Assembly (NCBI GenBank): GCA_946902985.2
Contig: OX336397.1
Coordinates: 152,699,890-152,763,889, forward strand
Source of the DNA: Meconema thalassinum
Lineage: Eukaryota; Arthropoda; Insecta; Orthoptera; Tettigoniidae
Length of the DNA: 64,000 nt
Reading direction: 5' to 3'
Shown: positions 23,890-36,000 of the stretch, piece by piece
How positions within the stretch are numbered: the stretch's first letter is position 1
Layout: each line of letters begins with the position of its first letter
Translations under genes and position numbers: made by a program
The notes under the pieces: model-generated
What the model saw: only the letters and a program-made list of their open reading frames with translations
Databases searched by the model: none
Told to the model about the DNA's origin: nothing

Positions 23890-26800
23890 GTAACGGGGTT
23901 AATAAGGGGTGGACATACATTATGGTGTTTGAAGCCATTTTCTGCGCCCCCCATATGACAGCCCTAGGGCCACCCCTGGGTAACGGGGTTAATAAGGGGT
24001 GGACATACATTATGGTGTTTGAAGCTATTTTCTGCGCTCCCTATATGACAGCCCCAGGGCCACCCCAGGGTAACGGGGTTAATAAGGGGAGGACATACAT
24101 TATGGTGTTTGAAGCTATTTTCTGCGCTCCCTATATGACAGCCCTAGGGCCACCCCTGGGTAACGGGGTTAATAAGGGGAGGACATACATTATATTGTTT
24201 GAAGCTATTTTCTGCGCTCCCTATATGACAGCCCTAGGGCCGCCCCTGGGTAACGGGGTTAATAAGGGGTGGACATACATTATGGTGTTTGAAGCTATTT
24301 TCTGCGCTCCCTATATGACAGCCCTAGGGCCACCCCTGGGTAACGGGGTTAATAAGGGGTGGACATACATTATGGTGTTTGAAGTTATTTTCTGCGCCCC
24401 CTATATGACAGCCCTAGGGCCACCCCTGGGTAACGGGGTTAATAAGGGGTGGACATACATTATGGTGTTTGAAGCTATTTTCTGCGCTCCCTATATGACA
24501 GCCCTAGGGCCACCCCTGGGTAACGGGGTTAATAAGGGGAGGACATACATTATGGTGTTTGAAGCTATTTTCTGCGCTCCCTATATGACAGCCCTAGGGC
24601 CACCCCTGGGTAACGGGGTTAATAAGGGGTGGACATACATTATGGTGTTTGAAGCTATTTTCTGCGGTCCCTATATGACAGCCCTAGGGCCACCCCAGGG
24701 TAACGGGGTTAATAAGGGGTGGACATACATTATGGTGTTTGAAGCTATTTTCTGCGCTCCCAAATGACAGCCCTAGGGCCACCCCTGGGTAACGGGGTTA
24801 ATAAGGGGAGGACATACATTATGGTGTTTGAAGCTATTTTCTGCGCTCCCTATATGACAGCCCTAGGGCCACCCCTGGGTAACGGGGTTAATAAGGGGAG
24901 GACATACATTATGGTGTTTGAAGCTATTTTCTGCGCTCCCTATATGACAGCCCTAGGGCCACCCCTGGGTAACGGGGTTAATAAGGGGTGGACATACATT
25001 ATAGTGTTTGAAGCTATTTTCTGCGCACCCTATATGACAGCCCTAGGACCACCCCTGGGTAACGGGGTTAATAAGGGGTGGACATACATTATGGTGTTTG
25101 AAGCTATTTTCTGCGCTCCCTATATGACAGCCCTAGGGCCACCCCTGGGTAACGGGGTTAATAAGGGGAGGACATACATTATGGTGTTTGAAGCTATTTT
25201 CTGCGCCCCCTATATGACAGCCCTAGGGCCGCCCCTGGGTAACGGGGTTAATAAGGGGTGGACATACATTATGGTGTTTGAAGCTATTTTCTGCGCTCCC
25301 TGTATGACAGCCCTAGGGCTACCCCTGAGTAACGGGGTTAATAAGGGGAGGACATACTTTATGGTGTTTGAAGCTATTTTCTGCGCTCCCTATATGACAG
25401 CCCCAGGGCCACCCCAGGGTGACGGGGTTAATAAGGGGTGGACATACATTATGGTGTTTGAAGCTATTTTCTGCGCTCCCTATATGACAGCCCTAGGGCC
25501 ACCCCTGAGTAACGGGGTTAATAAGGGGTGGACATACATTATGGTGTTTGAAGCTATTTTTTGCGCCCCCTATATGACAGCCCTAGGGCCACCCCTGGGT
25601 AACGGGGTTAATAAGGGGTGGACATACATTATGGTGTTTGAAGCTATTTTCTGCGCTCCCTATATGACAGCCCTAGGGCCACCCCTGGGTAACGGGGTTA
25701 ATAAGGGGAGGACATATATTACTGTGTTTGAAGCTATTTTCTGCGCTCCCTATATGACAGCCCTAGGGCCACCCCTGTGTAACGGGGATAATAAGGGTTG
25801 GACATAAATTATGGTGTTTGAAGCTATTTTCTGCGCTCCCTATATGACAGCCCTAGGGCCACCCCTGGGTAACGGGGTTAATAAGGGGTGGACATACATT
25901 ACTGTGTTTGAAGCTATTTTCTGCGCTCCCTATATGACAGCCCTAGGGCCACCCCTGGGTAACGGGGTTAATAAGGGGTGGACATACATTATGGTGTTTG
26001 AAGCTATTTTCTGCGCCCCCTATATGACAGCCCTAGGGCCACCCCTGGGTAACGGGGTTAATAAGGGGAGGACATACATTATGGTGTTTGAAGCTATTTT
26101 CTGCGCTCCCTATATGACAGCCCTAGGGCCACCCCTGAGTAACGGGGTTAATAAGGGGTGGACATACATTATGGTGTTTGAAGCCATTTTCTGCGCCCCC
26201 CATATGACAGCCCTAGGGCCACCCCTGGGTAACGGGGTTAATAAGGGGTGGACATACATTATGGTGTTTGAAGCTATTTTCTGCGCTCCCTATATGACAG
26301 CCCCAGGGCCACCCCAGGGTAACGGGGTTAATAAGGGGAGGACATACATTATGGTGTTTGAAGCTATTTTCTGCGCTCCCTATATGACAGCCCTAGGGCC
26401 ACCCCTGGGTAACGGGGTTAATAAGGGGAGGACATACATTATATTGTTTGAAGCTATTTTCTGCGCTCCCTATATGACAGCCCTAGGGCCGCCCCTGGGT
26501 AACGGGGTTAATAAGGGGTGGACATACATTATGGTGTTTGAAGCTATTTTCTGCGCTCCCTATATGACAGCCCTAGGGCCACCCCTGGGTAACGGGGTTA
26601 ATAAGGGGTGGACATACATTATGGTGTTTGAAGTTATTTTCTGCGCCCCCTATATGACAGCCCTAGGGCCACCCCTGGGTAACGGGGTTAATAAGGGGTG
26701 GACATACATTATGGTGTTTGAAGCTATTTTCTGCGCTCCCTATATGACAGCCCTAGGGCCACCCCTGGGTAACGGGGTTAATAAGGGGAGGACATACATT

Positions 26801-26915
26801 ATGGTGTTTGAAGCTATTTTCTGCGCTCCCTATATGACAGCCCTAGGGCCACCCCTGGGTAACGGGGTTAATAAGGGGTGGACATACATTATGGTGTTTG
26901 AAGCTATTTTCTGCG
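23890..26915 (+). repeat. Duplicated block G, copy G1 (about 3.0 kb)
   Basis: It matches 29290-32315 at an offset of exactly 5,400 bp (60 monomers). Shared marks are the ccccccatatg monomer near 23945/29345, tatattg near 24190/29590, tgcggtccc near 24664/30064, the one-base deletion cccaaatgac near 24760/30160, tactttatgg near 25356/30756 and ggacataaat at 25800/31200. About four differences are visible: ccaccc/cctccc near 23971, ctatt/caatt near 25086, ctaccc/ccaccc near 25320, and tatatt/tacatt near 25716. Internally, 23250-24660 and 25500-26910 repeat each other at 2,249 bp. Confidence 0.9.
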
Positions 26916-29334
26916 CCCCCTATATGACAGCCCTAGGGCCACCCCAGGGTAACGGGGTTAATAAGGGGTGGACATACATTATGGTGTTTGAAGCTATTTT
27001 CTGCGCTCCCTATATGACAGCCCTAGGGCCACCCCTGGGTAACGGGGTTAATAAGGGGTGGACATACATTATATTGTTTGAAGCTATTTTCTGCGCCCCC
27101 TATATGACAGCCCTAGAGCCACCCCTGGGTAACGGGGTTAATAAGGGGAGGACATACATTATGGTGTTTGAAGCTATTTTCTGCGCTCCCTATATGACAG
27201 CCCTAGGGCCACCCCTGGGTAACGGGGTTAATAAGGGGTGGACATACATTATGGTGTTTGAAGCTATTTTCTGCGCTCCCTGTATGACAGCCCTAGGGCC
27301 ACCCCTGAGTAACGGGGTTAATAAGGGGTGGACATACATTATGGTGTTTGAAGCTATTTTCTGCGCTCCCTATATGACAGCCCTAGGGCCACCCCAGGGT
27401 ATCGGGGTTAATAAGGGGTGGACATACATTATGGTGTTTGAAGCTATTTTCTGCGCTCCCTATATGACAGCCCTAGGGCCACCCCTGAGTAACGGGGTTA
27501 ATAAGGGGTGGACATACATTATGGTGTTTGAAGCTATTTTCTGCGCTCCCTATATGACAGCCCTAGGGCCACCCCAGGGTAACGGGGTTAATAAGGGGTG
27601 GACATACATTATGGTGTTTGAAGCTATTTTCTGCGCTCCCTATATGACAGCCCTAGGGCCACCCCTGAGTAACGGGGTTAATAAGGGGTGGACATACATT
27701 ATGGTGTTTGAAGCTATTTTCTGCGCTCCCTATATGACAGCCCTAGGGCCACCCCTGGGTAACGGGGTTAATAAGGGGTGGACATACATTATGGTGTTTG
27801 AAGCTATTTTCTGCGCTCCCTATATGACAGCCCTAGGGCCACCGCTGGGTAACGGGGTTAATAAGGGGTGGACATACATTATGGTGTTTGAAGCTATTTT
27901 CTGCGCTCCCTATATGACAGCCCTAGGGCCGCCCCTGGGTAACGGGGTTAATAAGGGGTGGACATACATTATGGTGTTTGAAGCTATTTTCTGCGCTCCC
28001 TATATGACAGCCCTAGGGCCACCCCTGGGTAACGGGGTTAATAAGGGGTGGACATACATTATGGTGTTTGAAGCTATTTTCTGCGCCCCCTATATGACAG
28101 CCCTAGGGCCGCCCCTGGGTAACGGGGTTAATAAGGGGTGGACATACATTATGGTGTTTGAAGCTATTTTCTGCGCTCCCTATATGACAGCCCTAGGGCC
28201 ACCCCTGGGTAACGGGGTTAATAAGGGGTGGACATACATTATGCTGTTTGAAGCTATTCTCTGCGCTCCCTATATGACAGCCCTAGGGCCACCCCTGGGT
28301 AACGGGGTTAATAAGGGGTGGACATACATTATGCTGTTTGAAGCTATTCTCTGCGCTCCCTATATGACAGCCCTAGGGCCACCACTGGGTAACGGGGTTA
28401 ATAAGGGGTGGACATACATTATGCTGTTTGAAGCTATTCTCTGCGCTCCCTATATGACAGCCCTAGGGCCACCCCTGGGTAACGGGGTTAATAAGGGGTG
28501 GACATACATTAAGCTGTTTGAAGCTATTCTCTGCGCTCCCTATATGACAGCCCTAGGGCCACCCCTGGGTAACGGGGTTAATAAGGGGAGGACATACATT
28601 ATGGTGTTTGAAGCTATTTTCTGCGCCCCCTATATGACAGCCCTAGGGCCACCCCTGGGTAACGGGGTTAATAAGGGGTGGACATACATTATGGTGTTTG
28701 AAGCTATTTTCAGCGCTCTCTATATGACAGCCCTAGGGCCACCCCTGGGTAACGGGGTTAATAAGGGGTGGACATACATTATGGTGTTTGAAGCTATTTT
28801 CTGCGCTCCCTATATGACAGCCCTAGAGCCACCCCTGGGTAACGGGGTTAATAAGGTGTGGACATACATTATGGTGTTTGAAACTTATTTTCTGCGCCCC
28901 CTATATGACAGCCCTAGGGCCACCCCTGGGTAACGGGGTTAATAAGGGGTGGACATACATTATGGTGTTTGAAGCTATTTTCTGCGCTCCCTATATGACA
29001 GCCCTAGGGCCACCCCTGGGTAACGGGGTTAATAAGGGGTGGACATACATTATGGTGTTTGAAGCTATTTTCTGCGCTCCCTATATGACAGCCCTAGGGC
29101 CACCCCTGGGTAACGGGGTTAATAAGGGGTGGACATACATTATGGTGTTTGAAGTTATTTTCTGCGCCCCCTATATGACAGCCCTAGGGCCACCCCTGGG
29201 TAACGGGGTTAATAAGGGGTGGACATACATTATGGTGTTTGAAGCTATTTTCTGCGCTCCCTATATGACAGCCCTAGGGCCACCCCTGGGTAACGGGGTT
29301 AATAAGGGGTGGACATACATTATGGTGTTTGAAG
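26829..29334 (+). repeat. Duplicated block F, copy F2 (about 2.5 kb)
   Basis: This is the second copy of block F, carrying every marker listed for F1 in the same order, including caccactggg at 28380, taagctg near 28510 and the gaaacttatttt insertion at 28880. On its left it joins the G1 block and on its right the G2 block. Its flanks therefore differ from those of F1, which shows that the block moved or was copied as a unit rather than growing in simple tandem. Confidence 0.9.
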
Positions 29335-32315
29335 CCATTTTCTGCGCCCCCCATATGACAGCCCTAGGGCCTCCCCTGGGTAACGGGGTTAATAAGGGGT
29401 GGACATACATTATGGTGTTTGAAGCTATTTTCTGCGCTCCCTATATGACAGCCCCAGGGCCACCCCAGGGTAACGGGGTTAATAAGGGGAGGACATACAT
29501 TATGGTGTTTGAAGCTATTTTCTGCGCTCCCTATATGACAGCCCTAGGGCCACCCCTGGGTAACGGGGTTAATAAGGGGAGGACATACATTATATTGTTT
29601 GAAGCTATTTTCTGCGCTCCCTATATGACAGCCCTAGGGCCGCCCCTGGGTAACGGGGTTAATAAGGGGTGGACATACATTATGGTGTTTGAAGCTATTT
29701 TCTGCGCTCCCTATATGACAGCCCTAGGGCCACCCCTGGGTAACGGGGTTAATAAGGGGTGGACATACATTATGGTGTTTGAAGTTATTTTCTGCGCCCC
29801 CTATATGACAGCCCTAGGGCCACCCCTGGGTAACGGGGTTAATAAGGGGTGGACATACATTATGGTGTTTGAAGCTATTTTCTGCGCTCCCTATATGACA
29901 GCCCTAGGGCCACCCCTGGGTAACGGGGTTAATAAGGGGAGGACATACATTATGGTGTTTGAAGCTATTTTCTGCGCTCCCTATATGACAGCCCTAGGGC
30001 CACCCCTGGGTAACGGGGTTAATAAGGGGTGGACATACATTATGGTGTTTGAAGCTATTTTCTGCGGTCCCTATATGACAGCCCTAGGGCCACCCCAGGG
30101 TAACGGGGTTAATAAGGGGTGGACATACATTATGGTGTTTGAAGCTATTTTCTGCGCTCCCAAATGACAGCCCTAGGGCCACCCCTGGGTAACGGGGTTA
30201 ATAAGGGGAGGACATACATTATGGTGTTTGAAGCTATTTTCTGCGCTCCCTATATGACAGCCCTAGGGCCACCCCTGGGTAACGGGGTTAATAAGGGGAG
30301 GACATACATTATGGTGTTTGAAGCTATTTTCTGCGCTCCCTATATGACAGCCCTAGGGCCACCCCTGGGTAACGGGGTTAATAAGGGGTGGACATACATT
30401 ATAGTGTTTGAAGCTATTTTCTGCGCACCCTATATGACAGCCCTAGGACCACCCCTGGGTAACGGGGTTAATAAGGGGTGGACATACATTATGGTGTTTG
30501 AAGCAATTTTCTGCGCTCCCTATATGACAGCCCTAGGGCCACCCCTGGGTAACGGGGTTAATAAGGGGAGGACATACATTATGGTGTTTGAAGCTATTTT
30601 CTGCGCCCCCTATATGACAGCCCTAGGGCCGCCCCTGGGTAACGGGGTTAATAAGGGGTGGACATACATTATGGTGTTTGAAGCTATTTTCTGCGCTCCC
30701 TGTATGACAGCCCTAGGGCCACCCCTGAGTAACGGGGTTAATAAGGGGAGGACATACTTTATGGTGTTTGAAGCTATTTTCTGCGCTCCCTATATGACAG
30801 CCCCAGGGCCACCCCAGGGTGACGGGGTTAATAAGGGGTGGACATACATTATGGTGTTTGAAGCTATTTTCTGCGCTCCCTATATGACAGCCCTAGGGCC
30901 ACCCCTGAGTAACGGGGTTAATAAGGGGTGGACATACATTATGGTGTTTGAAGCTATTTTTTGCGCCCCCTATATGACAGCCCTAGGGCCACCCCTGGGT
31001 AACGGGGTTAATAAGGGGTGGACATACATTATGGTGTTTGAAGCTATTTTCTGCGCTCCCTATATGACAGCCCTAGGGCCACCCCTGGGTAACGGGGTTA
31101 ATAAGGGGAGGACATACATTACTGTGTTTGAAGCTATTTTCTGCGCTCCCTATATGACAGCCCTAGGGCCACCCCTGTGTAACGGGGATAATAAGGGTTG
31201 GACATAAATTATGGTGTTTGAAGCTATTTTCTGCGCTCCCTATATGACAGCCCTAGGGCCACCCCTGGGTAACGGGGTTAATAAGGGGTGGACATACATT
31301 ACTGTGTTTGAAGCTATTTTCTGCGCTCCCTATATGACAGCCCTAGGGCCACCCCTGGGTAACGGGGTTAATAAGGGGTGGACATACATTATGGTGTTTG
31401 AAGCTATTTTCTGCGCCCCCTATATGACAGCCCTAGGGCCACCCCTGGGTAACGGGGTTAATAAGGGGAGGACATACATTATGGTGTTTGAAGCTATTTT
31501 CTGCGCTCCCTATATGACAGCCCTAGGGCCACCCCTGAGTAACGGGGTTAATAAGGGGTGGACATACATTATGGTGTTTGAAGCCATTTTCTGCGCCCCC
31601 CATATGACAGCCCTAGGGCCACCCCTGGGTAACGGGGTTAATAAGGGGTGGACATACATTATGGTGTTTGAAGCTATTTTCTGCGCTCCCTATATGACAG
31701 CCCCAGGGCCACCCCAGGGTAACGGGGTTAATAAGGGGAGGACATACATTATGGTGTTTGAAGCTATTTTCTGCGCTCCCTATATGACAGCCCTAGGGCC
31801 ACCCCTGGGTAACGGGGTTAATAAGGGGAGGACATACATTATATTGTTTGAAGCTATTTTCTGCGCTCCCTATATGACAGCCCTAGGGCCGCCCCTGGGT
31901 AACGGGGTTAATAAGGGGTGGACATACATTATGGTGTTTGAAGCTATTTTCTGCGCTCCCTATATGACAGCCCTAGGGCCACCCCTGGGTAACGGGGTTA
32001 ATAAGGGGTGGACATACATTATGGTGTTTGAAGTTATTTTCTGCGCCCCCTATATGACAGCCCTAGGGCCACCCCTGGGTAACGGGGTTAATAAGGGGTG
32101 GACATACATTATGGTGTTTGAAGCTATTTTCTGCGCTCCCTATATGACAGCCCTAGGGCCACCCCTGGGTAACGGGGTTAATAAGGGGAGGACATACATT
32201 ATGGTGTTTGAAGCTATTTTCTGCGCTCCCTATATGACAGCCCTAGGGCCACCCCTGGGTAACGGGGTTAATAAGGGGTGGACATACATTATGGTGTTTG
32301 AAGCTATTTTCTGCG
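29290..32315 (+). repeat. Duplicated block G, copy G2 (about 3.0 kb)
   Basis: This is the second copy of block G at an offset of 5,400 bp. It ends where 32281-32320 reads tgcggtccc while G1 at the same place has switched to tgcgccccc. Part of it (about 29330-30950) is repeated again at an offset of 2,249 bp (about 31580-33200), so the cccaaatgac deletion occurs three times in all, near 24760, 30160 and 32409. Confidence 0.9.
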
Positions 32316-33200
32316 GTCCCTATATGACAGCCCTAGGGCCACCCCAGGGTAACGGGGTTAATAAGGGGTGGACATACATTATGGTGTTTGAAGCTATTTT
32401 CTGCGCTCCCAAATGACAGCCCTAGGGCCACCCCTGGGTAACGGGGTTAATAAGGGGAGGACATACATTATGGTGTTTGAAGCTATTTTCTGCGCTCCCT
32501 ATATGACAGCCCTAGGGCCACCCCTGGGTAACGGGGTTAATAAGGGGAGGACATACATTATGGTGTTTGAAGCTATTTTCTGCGCTCCCTATATGACAGC
32601 CCTAGGGCCACCCCTGGGTAACGGGGTTAATAAGGGGTGGACATACATTATAGTGTTTGAAGCTATTTTCTGCGCACCCTATATGACAGCCCTAGGACCA
32701 CCCCTGGGTAACGGGGTTAATAAGGGGTGGACATACATTATGGTGATTGAAGCTATTTTCTGCGCTCCCTATATGACAGCCCTAGGGCCACCCCTGGGTA
32801 ACGGGGTTAATAAGGGGAGGACATACATTATGGTGTTTGAAGCTATTTTCTGCGCCCCCTATATGACAGCCCTAGGGCCGCCCCTGGGTAACGGGGTTAA
32901 TAAGGGGTGGACATACATTATGGTGTTTGAAGCTATTTTCTGCGCTCCCTGTATGACAGCCCTAGGGCCACCCCTGAGTAACGGGGTTAATAAGGGGAGG
33001 ACATACTTTATGGTGTTTGAAGCTATTTTCTGCGCTCCCTATATGACAGCCCCAGGGCCACCCCAGGGTGACGGGGTTAATAAGGGGTGGACATACATTA
33101 TGGTGTTTGAAGCTATTTTCTGCGCTCCCTATATGACAGCCCTAGGGCCACCCCTGAGTAACGGGGTTAATAAGGGGTGGACATACATTATGGTGTTTGA
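32316..33200 (+). repeat. Third partial copy of the 25-monomer (2,249-bp) sub-repeat
   Basis: This continues the 2,249-bp shifted match with G2: the cccaaatgac deletion at about 32409 (30160 in G2), tgcgcaccc near 32672, gtatgacagccctaggg near 32951, tactttatgg near 33005 and ccccagggtgac near 33061. The match is lost at about 33200, where this copy reads gctccctatatgacagacc while G2 reads ttgcgccccc. One private change, gtgattgaag for gtgtttgaag, lies near 32744. Confidence 0.85.
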
Positions 33201-36000
33201 AGCTATTTTCTGCGCTCCCTATATGACAGACCTAGGGCCACCCCTGGTTAACGGGGTTAATAAGGGGTGGACATACATTATGGTGTTTGAAGCTATTTTC
33301 TGCGCTCCCTATATGACAGCCCTAGGGCCACCCCTGGGTAACGGGGTTAATAAGGGGTGGACATACATTATGGTGTTTGAAGCTATTTTCTGCGCTCCCT
33401 ATATGACATCCCTAGGGCCGCCCCTGGGTAACGGGGTTAATAAGGGGTGGACATATATTATGGTGTTTGAAGCTATTTTCTGCGCTCCCTATATGACAGC
33501 CCTAGGGCCACCCCTGGGTAACGGGGTTAATAAGGGGTGGACATACATTATGGTGTTTGAAGCTATTTTCTGCGCCCCCTATATGACAGCCCTAGGGCCG
33601 CCCCTGGGTAACGGGGTTAATAAGGGGTGGACATACATTATGGTGTTTGAAGCTATTTTCTGCGCTCCCTATATGACAGCCCTAGGGCCAACCCTGGGTA
33701 ACGGGGTTAATAAGGGGTGGACATACATTATGCTGTTTGAAGCTATTCTCTGCGCTCCCTATATGACAGCCCTAGGGCCACCCCTGGGTAACGGGGTTAA
33801 TAAGGGGTGGACATACATTATGCTTTTGAAGCTATTCTCTGCGCTCCCTATATGACAGCCCTAGGGCCACCCCTGGGTAACGGGGTTAATAAGGGGTGGA
33901 CATACATTATGCTGTTTGAAGCTATTCTCTGCGCTCCCTATATGACAGCCCTAGGGCCACCCCTGGGTAACGGGGTTAATAAGGGGTGGACATACATTAA
34001 GCTGTTTGAAGCTATTCTCTGCGCTCCCTATATGACAGCCCTAGGGCCACCCCTGGGTAACGGAGTTAATAAGGGGAGGACATACATTATGGTGTTTGAA
34101 GCTATTTTCTGCGCCCCCTATATGACAGCCCTAGGGCCACCCCTGGGTAACGGGGTTAATAAGGGGTGGACATACATTATGGTGTTTGAAGCTATTTTCA
34201 GCGCTCTCTATATGACAGCCCTAGGGCCACCCCTGGGTAACGGGGTTAATAAGGGGTGGACATACATTATGGTGTTTGAAGCTATTTTCTGCGCTCCCTA
34301 TATGACAGCCCTAGGGCCACCCCTGGGTAACGGGGTTAATAAGGGGTGGACATACATTATGGTGTTTGAAACTTATTTTCTGCGCCCCCTATATGACAGC
34401 CCTAGGGCCACCCCTGGGTAACGGGGTTAATAAGGGGTGGACATACATTATGGTGTTTGAAGCTATTTTCTGCGCTCCCTATATGACAGCCCTAGCGCCA
34501 CCCCTGGGTAACGGGGTTAATAAGGGGTGGACATACATTATGGTGTTTGAAGCTATTTTCTGCGCTCCCTATATGACAGCCCTAGGGCCACCCCTGGGTA
34601 ACGGGGTTAATAAGGGGAGGACATACATTATAGTGTTTGAAGCTATTTTCTGCGCCCCCTATATGACAGCCCTAGGGCCGCCCCTGGGTAACGGGGTTAA
34701 TAAGGGGTGGACATACATTATGGTGTTTGAAGCTATTTTCTGCGCCCCCTATATGACAGCCCTAGAGCCACCCCTGGGTAACGGGGTTAATAAGGGGAGG
34801 ACATACATTATGGTGTTTGAAGCTATTTTCTGCGCTCCCTATATGACAGCCCTAGGACCACCCCTGGGTAACGGGGTTAATAAGGGGTGGACATACATTA
34901 TGGTGTTTGAAGCTATTTTCTGCGCTCCCTGTATGACAGCCCTAGGGCCACCCCTGAGTAACGGGGTTAATAAGGGGTGGACATACATTATGGTGTTTGA
35001 AGCTATTTTCTGCGCTCCCTATATGACAGCCCTAGGGCCACCCCAGGGTAACGGGGTTAATAAGGGGTGGACATACATTATGGTGTTTGAAGCTATTTTC
35101 TGCGCTCCCTATATGACAGCCCTAGGGCCACCCCTGAGTAACGGGGTTAATAAGGGGTGGACATACATTATGGTGTTTGAAGCTATTTTCTGCGCTCCCT
35201 ATATGACAGCCCTAGGGCCACCCCAGGGTAACGGGGTTAATAAGGGGTGGACATATATTATGGTGTTTGAAGCTATTTTCTGCGCTCCCTATATGACAGC
35301 CCTAGGGCCACCCCTGAGTAACGGGGTTAATAAGGGGTGGACATACATTATGGTGTTTGAAGCTATTTTCTGCGCTCCCTATATGACAGCCCTAGGGCCA
35401 CCCCTGGGTAACGGGGTTAATAAGGGGTGGACATACATTATGGTGTTTGAAGCTATTTTCTGCGCTCCCTATATGACAGCCCTAGGGCCACCCCTGGGTA
35501 ACGGGGTTAATAAGGGGTGGACATACATTATGGTGTTTGAAGCTATTTTCTGCGCTCCCTATATGACAGCCCTAGGGCCGCCCCTGGGTAACGGGGTTAA
35601 TAAGGGGTGGACATACATTATGGTGTTTGAAGCTATTTTCTGCGCTCCCTATATGACAGCCCTAGGGCCACCCCTGGGTAACGGGGTTAATAAGGGGTGG
35701 ACATACATTATGCTGTTTGAAGCTATTCTCTGCGCTCCCTATATGACAGCCCTAGGGCCACCCCTGGGTAACGGGGTTAATAAGGGGTGGACATACATTA
35801 TGGTGTTTGAAGCTATTTTCAGCGCTCTCTATATGACAGCCCTAGGGCCACCCCTGGGTAACGGGGTTAATAAGGGGTGGACATACATTATGGTGTTTGA
35901 AGCTATTTTCTGCGCTCCCTATATGACAGCCCTAGGGCCACCCCTGGGTAACGGGGTTAATAAGGTGTGGACATACATTATGGTGTTTGAAACTTATTTT
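33200..36000 (+). repeat. Rearranged block with two copies of the gaaactt insertion 1,621 bp apart
   Basis: The part 33700-34370 matches 28230-28880 at offset 5,489, then 5,488 after a one-base deletion at about 33825 (tatgcttttgaag). It includes the run of tatgctg/attctc monomers, taagctg near 34000, tcagcgctctc near 34199 and the gaaactt insertion at 34368. A second insertion-bearing monomer follows at 35989, 18 monomers later. Between them is a shortened form of the F-type content: agagcc near 34765, gtatgacag near 34931, then alternating cctgagtaac and ccagggtaac monomers (about 34960-35340). Confidence 0.82.
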
